NCBI RefSeq assembly: GCF_030169785.1
Contig: NZ_CP125854.1
Coordinates: forward strand, 1,178,001 to 1,242,000
DNA: 64,000 nucleotides
Source: Bdellovibrio sp. 22V
GTDB lineage: Bacteria; Bdellovibrionota; Bdellovibrionia; Bdellovibrionales; Bdellovibrionaceae
Reading direction: 5' to 3'
The notes beneath the pieces are model-generated. The model was not told where the DNA came from and did not search any database. It was given only the letters and a program-made list of their open reading frames with translations. Positions 58,860-64,000 of the stretch are shown here, piece by piece. Numbering within the stretch: position 1 is the first letter of the stretch; each line of letters starts with the position of its first letter. A program made the translations under genes and the position numbers.

Positions 58860-59129
58860 ATGAAAAAGCTCAGTTTGGCAGGCATGGGTTTGCTGACCAT
58901 TATCACGGGAATTGCCATTGCGATGGAGCCTTCTAAAAATGAACTCGCTCCTTTTGTCACGGGAGCCTTTAGCGATGGTACGACGGTGGAAACCCTTTCA
59001 GTGGCTCTAGAAAATCGGGCCACATCTGTTATCTATCAAATTAAACAAACGAATGGAGTTGTTTGTTACGCCCTGGCAGGAATAGGAAATGCGACCATCA
59101 ACAATCCTTCTGTTTTTTGCGTAAAATGA
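58860..59129 (+). CDS. Small secreted protein of unknown function
   Basis: 89 residues from ATG at 58860 with an AGGAGG site. Signal peptide MKKLSLAGMGLLTIITGIAIA-M. The ~65-residue mature part has two cysteines ('GVVCYALAGIG' and the final 'SVFCVK'), probably one disulfide. No known family. A bidirectional terminator separates it from the convergent lipoprotein gene. Confidence 0.75.
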   Translation: MKKLSLAGMGLLTIITGIAIAMEPSKNELAPFVTGAFSDGTTVETLSVALENRATSVIYQIKQTNGVVCYALAGIGNATINNPSVFCVK

Positions 59130-59143
59130 TAACGGCTTTAAAT

Positions 59144-59175
59144 AAAAAAGGACCGAGACAACCCGGTCCTTTTTT
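59144..59175. terminator. Bidirectional terminator
   Basis: AAAAAAGGACCG / CGGTCCTTTTTT around GAGACAAC. It serves the small secreted gene on the plus strand and the pil-lipoprotein transcript on the minus strand. Confidence 0.9.
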
Positions 59176-59195
59176 CAAATTATAAACGTCGCGAA

Positions 59196-59741
59196 TTAGA
59201 AGTTCTGAATAGTAATAACTGTGGAGGTCTTAACAGGGACTTCGTTCTGAGCGGCGTCTCTTTCAAGACCAAAGATTTCCATTGTTCCTGACGCTGTAAA
59301 AGGAGTAGTTGCCGCAATACCGCCGCAGTAAAGAGCGCAGTCTGTCTGAAAGGTCGCTGTTCCTGCAGGAATAAGCGCTTCTCTTGTTGTACTGTCGTAC
59401 CAAGATCCTCGAAGCGCTGAAAGATTGTCGCCCCCGACTTCACAAGAAAGAGGTGTTGAGCTGCCGGGAATCGGGATTGAAATTCGAATGAATGAAATCA
59501 CAAGAGTTTTCGTCGTATCTTGTCGATTAAATGTGATGACGGGAATACGGAAGTAACTCGGAGAAATATCTGGAGTGGGCACGTCGTTTCCAGCATTTTC
59601 CTTCGCAAGACAGCTCACTGCTGATGCGGGGATAAGTGGATAGGCAGAAGAGCTGATAGAAACCTCAACATTGCCTTCTTCGCCGGAACAACCGGAGAGC
59701 AGCATGGGGGCCATTAAGAGCGTAATCAAAATACGTTTCAT
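59196..59741 (-). CDS. Lipoprotein at the end of the pil operon
   Basis: 181 residues, TAAGGAGCG site, lipobox LLSGC-S (MKRILITLLMAPMLLSGCSG). The mature part is beta-rich, with four or five cysteines (SCLAK, LSCEV, TDCALYCGG). It lies nine bases after pilQ on the same strand and in front of the bidirectional terminator, so it is the last gene of the pil transcript. The position suggests a pilus-associated lipoprotein, but it does not look like PilF/PilW (no TPR). Confidence 0.78.
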   Translation of the reverse strand: MKRILITLLMAPMLLSGCSGEEGNVEVSISSSAYPLIPASAVSCLAKENAGNDVPTPDISPSYFRIPVITFNRQDTTKTLVISFIRISIPIPGSSTPLSCEVGGDNLSALRGSWYDSTTREALIPAGTATFQTDCALYCGGIAATTPFTASGTMEIFGLERDAAQNEVPVKTSTVITIQNF

Positions 59742-59750
59742 AGTCGCTCC

Positions 59751-61910
59751 TTAGAAGTCTTGTGTCGTAGGTGTCGAATTGTTTTGATCAACCTGGCCCA
59801 TAATTCTTGGCGTGAGGAAGATCAAAAGTTCCGATTTTTCCTTACTGATGTTCTTAGTCTTGAACAAATAACTAATAAAAGGAAGTTCACGGAACCAAGG
59901 AACACCAGCTTCACCGTCCGTCGCGTCGCTTTGGTAAATACCACCGATAACAGCCGTTTGCCCGTTTTTCACAAGGACACGAGTGTTCGCTTCACGGCTG
60001 TTAACCGCAAAAGCACCCTGACCGGCACTACTCACGTCGGCGCCCCGGAACTGTCTGTTCACAAGCACTTTCATTATAACAGATCCATCGGCTGTTACCT
60101 GAGGGGTCACCTCAAGTTTCAAAGTCAATGGCTTGAACTGGAACGTCTCTTGTGTCGCTGTTCCATTTTGAGTCACTTGACGAACCGGAACCTCGGTCGT
60201 CTGATTGATGTCGGCTTTCTCGTTTGTCATAGTCATGATTCGCGGAGCAGAGATGATTTTGACTTGCTCTTCGCTTTCAGACAAAGCCAATGCCGCTGTC
60301 AAAGTTCCGAAGATATCCAAGGTACCCAACGTCAAATTCAGGTTGAAGTTACCGTTGTTACCCGCACCAGGATTCACGTTAAAGCTTGGATTCATATTCA
60401 CTGGGCCACGAGCTGTATTACCCAATTTGATTGGAGCTCCTGTGGCACCCCAATTGATACCAATATTTCTTGTGAAGCTTTCTTTGGCTTCGACGATTTT
60501 GCCTTCGATGAGGACTTGGGCTGGTTGGGTGTCGAGGCTGGCGATGAGTTTTGCGGCGCGCTCGAGGTTTTCTTCAATGTCTGTGACGACAAGAGCGTTT
60601 GTGCGGACGTCACCGACCACGCGGCCACGGTCACCCAAGAAATCTTTGATTTTCTTTTCCAGCTCGTCGACACGCGCGTAGCTTACTGGGAACATGCGAA
60701 CTTTCAATGGTTCGACGTTCTTACGAGCTTGCGCAAGTTTCGTCGCATCGTCTTCCTCGGCCTTCAGGTCTTGAAGAGGAGCAATACGAAGAACGTTCCC
60801 TTGACGAGTATAACCCAGCTTTTTAGCTTTCATGATAACAACCAAAGCTTGGTCCCAAGGCACCTGGCGAAGTTTCAAACTGACCGCGCCTTTAACGTCT
60901 TCAGAAATCACCATGTTGACGCCGCTCTCTTCAGTAATGAAGTTCAAAGCGTCGCGAATATCCATATTGTTAGTTTCGATCGAAATTTTCTTTCCGTAGA
61001 ACTTCGTGTTCCCCGCCAAGAACTCTGTCAGATTTTGGCTTGGCAGGATATTTCCATCGTTCATGTCGACGTTTGGAGAATCCGCTTGCGCCACTTGCGA
61101 AGCCGCCGCAGCCGAACCGTTGGCCACGATCAAAAGGCTGTTGCCTTCGGCCTGAACCGTCGGTTCACCCACGCCTTCGCGCAATTGGATCACGAAACGC
61201 GCTGTTGTAGAACCAGGATTTTGATAGGCGTCGATCGCACCCACACTGCCTTTAATATCGCGTGTATTCAAAGATCTTTTCAAACGATCAGGCAAGTTCG
61301 CATTATCAACTTCAACGATAAACTGGCGAAGATCTGGATTTGAACGAGTCGTGAACGTCACAGGCTTGTCCGCTTGCACGACAACGGTACCGCCCGTCTC
61401 ATTTGCTTTAAACTGCAGATCCGTGATATTCGCAGGAACACCCACCGGCTGTGTTGCGACAGGTGTTGTTTCGACAGGAACTGGTGTTGTTTCTGTGATT
61501 GTCGGCTCCGGAGTCGTCTCTGGAATTGTTGTTTCAGGTGCAGGTGCCGGAGCGTCCGCAACTGTCGTGTCGGCAAAGGGGTCCTCCGTCGGAGAGGTCT
61601 CTACAGGAGCTGGCTCTGCAGGCGGAACCTCTTGAGCAGCTTGCTGGTCACCACCCGCTTGATTCACTTCATCTTCAATCGCAAGATCTTGATCGGCTTG
61701 AGTTGGAGCCGGTTCTTGCGCTTGTTGCTGGTCAACATCGGTTTCTTCGAAGTCAGCGAAATCGTCTTGAGGACCGGATTCAGCAGGAGCCGACTCCGTG
61801 GAAGATTCCATACCATCCAATGCCAAATCATCCTCGACAGGCTGACTTGCACAAGAGGTCAACGATGCAATCATTGCAGTAAGGATAAAAAATCTAATGA
61901 ATCCGTTCAT
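59751..61910 (-). CDS. pilQ: Type IV pilus secretin PilQ
   Basis: 719 residues from ATG at 61910 (GGAGGA site). Outer-membrane secretin through which type IV pili pass. An N-terminal lipobox-like end (LTSC-A), a long Glu/Pro/Thr-rich linker (about 20-150), an AMIN domain (about 160-260: 'VVVQADKPVTFTTRSNPDLRQFIVEVDNANLPDRL'), the N0/N1 domains ('ISIETNNMDIRDALNFITEESGVNMVIS', 'VRTNALVVTDIEENLERAAKLIASLD'), and the secretin barrel (about 460-705) with 'FQFKPLTLKLEVTPQV' and 'VKNGQTAVIGGIY'. Only one AMIN domain is clear, fewer than in Myxococcus or Pseudomonas PilQ. Type IV pili are required for predation in Bdellovibrio. Confidence 0.96.
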   Translation of the reverse strand: MNGFIRFFILTAMIASLTSCASQPVEDDLALDGMESSTESAPAESGPQDDFADFEETDVDQQQAQEPAPTQADQDLAIEDEVNQAGGDQQAAQEVPPAEPAPVETSPTEDPFADTTVADAPAPAPETTIPETTPEPTITETTPVPVETTPVATQPVGVPANITDLQFKANETGGTVVVQADKPVTFTTRSNPDLRQFIVEVDNANLPDRLKRSLNTRDIKGSVGAIDAYQNPGSTTARFVIQLREGVGEPTVQAEGNSLLIVANGSAAAASQVAQADSPNVDMNDGNILPSQNLTEFLAGNTKFYGKKISIETNNMDIRDALNFITEESGVNMVISEDVKGAVSLKLRQVPWDQALVVIMKAKKLGYTRQGNVLRIAPLQDLKAEEDDATKLAQARKNVEPLKVRMFPVSYARVDELEKKIKDFLGDRGRVVGDVRTNALVVTDIEENLERAAKLIASLDTQPAQVLIEGKIVEAKESFTRNIGINWGATGAPIKLGNTARGPVNMNPSFNVNPGAGNNGNFNLNLTLGTLDIFGTLTAALALSESEEQVKIISAPRIMTMTNEKADINQTTEVPVRQVTQNGTATQETFQFKPLTLKLEVTPQVTADGSVIMKVLVNRQFRGADVSSAGQGAFAVNSREANTRVLVKNGQTAVIGGIYQSDATDGEAGVPWFRELPFISYLFKTKNISKEKSELLIFLTPRIMGQVDQNNSTPTTQDF

Positions 61911-61933
61911 TAGCTCCTCCAATTAAAAAAGTA

Positions 61934-62641
61934 CTACTTCTTGAGCTCCAAGACGCGAGATTCTTTGAACGACTTACCGTCATCGTAACGAGTTTCTACG
62001 ACAACGACTTCTCCCTCGCGAATGACCGCGACATATCCTTCTGCGCGACCAATCTTGGCATTTTTTGTAACCGTAAACACAGCCCCATCTGGATCTCTGA
62101 TCATCGCACGCGGCGTGCGTACGTCCCAAAGAATTCCAACAACCTGCAAACGATCAAGTTCCCAACGTTGCAATGGTTCTACTTTTTCCATTGGCTTCGC
62201 CGGGTCGATTGCCACAGGTCTGACAGTTCGGAAAGGTTTGAACGGGTCTCTCTTTCCTGTCGGGTCATAAATATATCCATCTTGCTGAACAATGCCTGGA
62301 ACCGGTGCTGGAGGAGGCGCTGTCATCGCATCACCAATCGGAGCATCCATCGGCGGCGGAGGTACTTGTTGTTGTGTACCTTGAGCCGCAGGAGGAACTC
62401 CTTCCATAGGTGGAGCTGTCGGCGGCGGCGGCGTAGTTCCCTGTGCAGGCGGAGGTGTTGTTCCTGCCGGCGGCACTTGCGTTTGTTCAACCTCTTTCAT
62501 GAAATCAGGAGGCAAATCACCGTTCGCCGGAGTCTCTTGCGAATACGCCGGCGCCATGAACTTCATGCTGACTGCAAAAGCCAGCCAAAGTCCCAATGAA
62601 GCTACTACAATGTAAGATACCATCCATCTTACAGATTTCAC
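61934..62641 (-). CDS. pilP: Type IV pilus assembly protein PilP
   Basis: 235 residues. An inner-membrane helix (MVSYIVVASLGLWLAFAVSM) replaces the usual lipobox, followed by a ~90-residue Pro/Ala/Gly-rich linker (PPPAQGTTPPPPTAPP and similar) and the PilP beta-sandwich ('YDPTGKRDPFKPF', 'LQRWELDRLQVVGIL', 'PRAMIRDPDGAVFTVTKNAKIGR'). It links the PilN/PilO platform to PilQ across the periplasm. Start overlaps the pilO stop by four bases; pilQ follows after 23. Confidence 0.94.
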   Translation of the reverse strand: MKSVRWMVSYIVVASLGLWLAFAVSMKFMAPAYSQETPANGDLPPDFMKEVEQTQVPPAGTTPPPAQGTTPPPPTAPPMEGVPPAAQGTQQQVPPPPMDAPIGDAMTAPPPAPVPGIVQQDGYIYDPTGKRDPFKPFRTVRPVAIDPAKPMEKVEPLQRWELDRLQVVGILWDVRTPRAMIRDPDGAVFTVTKNAKIGRAEGYVAVIREGEVVVVETRYDDGKSFKESRVLELKK

Positions 62642-63234
62642 TGCGGCGTCTCCGTGCCCTCAGGCTTTTTCTTTTCTTCAGGAGCTAATTTGTAACCAAC
62701 TACTTGGCCTTCAAATTTCAGTTTCTTAGATCCTGGTTCACTTTCCGTAATAATCACGTTCTTAACACGAGCCATTCTTTCAGCTGTTGATACGAGGTAA
62801 GTGAATTGTGCGAGCTCTGCATAATTCCCCTCAAGGCCCACTTCAACGGGCACTTCTTCAACGACTTCTTTTTTAATATTCTCGCCCGGTTTTTTCGACT
62901 TCACGCTGACACCCGCATTACGGGCGAAATCATCAATCGCTTTATTGATATCGATGGAGAATAAAACCGAAGGAAGACGACGGGAAATCTCTTGATACTT
63001 CTGACTGAGTTGACCGACTTTTTCCTGCATTTCCTGCACTTGTTTCAAAGTCGCATCCGTGTCTTTCTTCTTGTTTTCTTCCACTTGCAATTCTTGGCTG
63101 ATCGACGCAATTTGCGCATCAATTGCCGAGCCGTCATTGTAAAGCGCATACCAATAGAAGGCCGTCAGTCCCAGACCGATAATGAGGATCTTTCCTACTT
63201 GTTGTGCTGCGAGAGTTTCAAAAAACTTATTCAT
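62638..63234 (-). CDS. pilO: Type IV pilus assembly protein PilO
   Basis: 198 residues: one membrane helix (KILIIGLGLTAFYWYALY), a coiled coil (about 40-85: LQVEENKKKDTDATLKQVQEM), then the ferredoxin-like PilO fold ('EVPVEVGLEGNYAELAQFTYLVSTAERMARVKNVIITES'). It pairs with PilN in the inner-membrane alignment complex. Overlaps pilN by eight bases. Confidence 0.94.
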   Translation of the reverse strand: MNKFFETLAAQQVGKILIIGLGLTAFYWYALYNDGSAIDAQIASISQELQVEENKKKDTDATLKQVQEMQEKVGQLSQKYQEISRRLPSVLFSIDINKAIDDFARNAGVSVKSKKPGENIKKEVVEEVPVEVGLEGNYAELAQFTYLVSTAERMARVKNVIITESEPGSKKLKFEGQVVGYKLAPEEKKKPEGTETPQ

Positions 63235-63838
63235 TTGGTCTCTCCAACAAACAACTGATCTCGAATTTTTTCAGTGTCGACCCTTCTTGCGTCACTTCAC
63301 TGGAACTCACAAGGTTGACGTCCATTAAGAAAACACTCTTCGTCAAAGCTTCCAAGAACGAAGACACTTCAAAGTCACTCAATGCAAGACCTTGAATGTT
63401 CACACGCTCCGGATTGATTTGAATACGTGTGACCCAAGCTTTTTCGGGAATCACGGACTGGAGCAAATCCAACACGCGGATTTCCCTTTGACGGTCTTTG
63501 GAGATTTTTTCCAAAGCGGCGATACGCGCCTCCATCAAAGCTTCGTCTTCTTTAAACTTTTTAATTTCCGCAACGGAAGCCGCCGCACGCGCGTTGTAGT
63601 TTTGCAACTCTGTCAGCACTTGCTGTTTTGAATTCAAATCAGCCTGTTTCTGCGGAATATTTTGATTTTCGTAAATATAAAGAGCCAGCGGCCCCACCAA
63701 AAGAAGGACCAAACGCTTCAGGGCCTCTTTACGAACTTCATCAGGAGCCAAGAAAGTCTCAGATGAAATTCCTAGAGAAGAACTTAAAGCGGCGGAACTG
63801 CCAATGGATGCTGAAGACGCAAGATTGATTTTAATCAT
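63227..63838 (-). CDS. pilN: Type IV pilus assembly protein PilN
   Basis: 203 residues starting with the conserved MIKINLA motif, which binds PilM. A membrane segment (ALKRLVLLLVGPLALYIYE), a coiled coil (about 65-115) and the periplasmic ferredoxin-like domain follow ('AWVTRIQINPERVNIQGLALSDFEVSSFLEAL'). An insert of ~25 residues, Ser/Ala-rich (SSASIGSSAALSSSLGISSE), separates the PilM-binding peptide from the helix; this is longer than in most PilN. The ATG overlaps the pilM stop (ATGA). Confidence 0.94.
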   Translation of the reverse strand: MIKINLASSASIGSSAALSSSLGISSETFLAPDEVRKEALKRLVLLLVGPLALYIYENQNIPQKQADLNSKQQVLTELQNYNARAAASVAEIKKFKEDEALMEARIAALEKISKDRQREIRVLDLLQSVIPEKAWVTRIQINPERVNIQGLALSDFEVSSFLEALTKSVFLMDVNLVSSSEVTQEGSTLKKFEISCLLERPNE

Positions 63839-64000
63839 GTCGCATCCCCCACCGCACGCAATGCCAAACCTGTCACAACACCGGCAAAAGAACTGATCTG
63901 ATCAAGATATTCCGGAGAGAATTTTTTCGGATTTGCTTTCACGCGCAAGAACGGATTGAACGGCTCCATGAGGATGCCTGTCACACGTGAAACCGTTTCA
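63835..64000 (-). CDS. pilM: Type IV pilus assembly protein PilM, C-terminal fragment
   Basis: The last 54 codons and the stop are present; the gene runs off the right edge. It reads ETVSRVTGILMEPFNPFLRV then KANPKKFSPEYLDQISSFAG and VVTGLALRAVGDAT. The 'NPF' and 'GLALRAVGD' ends are those of the actin-like (FtsA-fold) PilM, the cytoplasmic partner of PilN. Its TGA overlaps the pilN ATG. Confidence 0.93.
   Translation of the reverse strand, partial: ETVSRVTGILMEPFNPFLRVKANPKKFSPEYLDQISSFAGVVTGLALRAVGDAT

Noticed and set aside
59760-61343. Long plus-strand open frame opposite pilQ (over 500 codons)
   Set aside because: The complementary strand encodes a full PilQ with all domains; the frame is an antisense shadow caused by codon bias.

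Overview
The window looks like a chromosomal segment of a Bdellovibrio-like predatory bacterium (Bdellovibrionota). The reasons are the very high density of secreted proteins and lipoproteins, TIGR02147-family regulators, Hanks-type kinases of the 'HRDLSPHN' class, long mosaic fibre proteins of the MAT (mosaic adhesive trimer) type, and a pilMNOPQ cluster. The species cannot be fixed from the sequence alone.

Layout. 1-4.7 kb is a housekeeping run on the minus strand: zapA, 5-formyl-THF cyclo-ligase, an RNase Y homologue, tyrS and a 2Fe-2S ferredoxin, after the N-terminus of an alpha/beta hydrolase. 4.8-13.9 kb encodes envelope proteins: an L,D-transpeptidase heading an operon, an NlpC/P60-like protein, a caspase-fold-like secreted protein, and an HExxH plus DUF4105-like fusion. 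13.9-28 kb is mixed core and accessory: an SDR, ftsY, an MCP, a KH protein, a coiled-coil FHA protein that seems to have lost its N-terminus where a HigBA-type toxin-antitoxin pair abuts it, dps, AMP nucleosidase, a pirin, nitronate monooxygenase with a divergent HxlR regulator, tRNA-Arg, and a REP-like hairpin.

28-56 kb is the striking part. It holds two prepilin-like proteins, two membrane Ser/Thr kinases, two TIGR02147 regulators each overlapping a secreted-protein gene, several secreted proteases (aspartic, zinc and papain-type, two of them interrupted by in-frame stop codons), lipoproteins, an 11-repeat NHL propeller, a SASA-type esterase, and two long fibre proteins, one ending in a Peptidase_S74 chaperone. 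Twelve copies of one palindrome, GTTCT-N9-AGAAC, lie only in intergenic gaps of this region. They sit before both kinases, both fibre transcription units, one TIGR02147 gene and several secreted-protein genes. I read this as a single uncharacterised regulon that links kinase signalling to surface fibres and secreted hydrolases. The palindrome is seen directly; the regulon and its regulator are inferred.

56-64 kb returns to core genes: tRNA-Ala, a cupin, rarA, and the type IV pilus assembly and secretin operon pilM(partial)-N-O-P-Q. The genes of the accessory region fit a prey-contact theme (pili, fibres, esterase, proteases), but no individual substrate can be read from the sequence.
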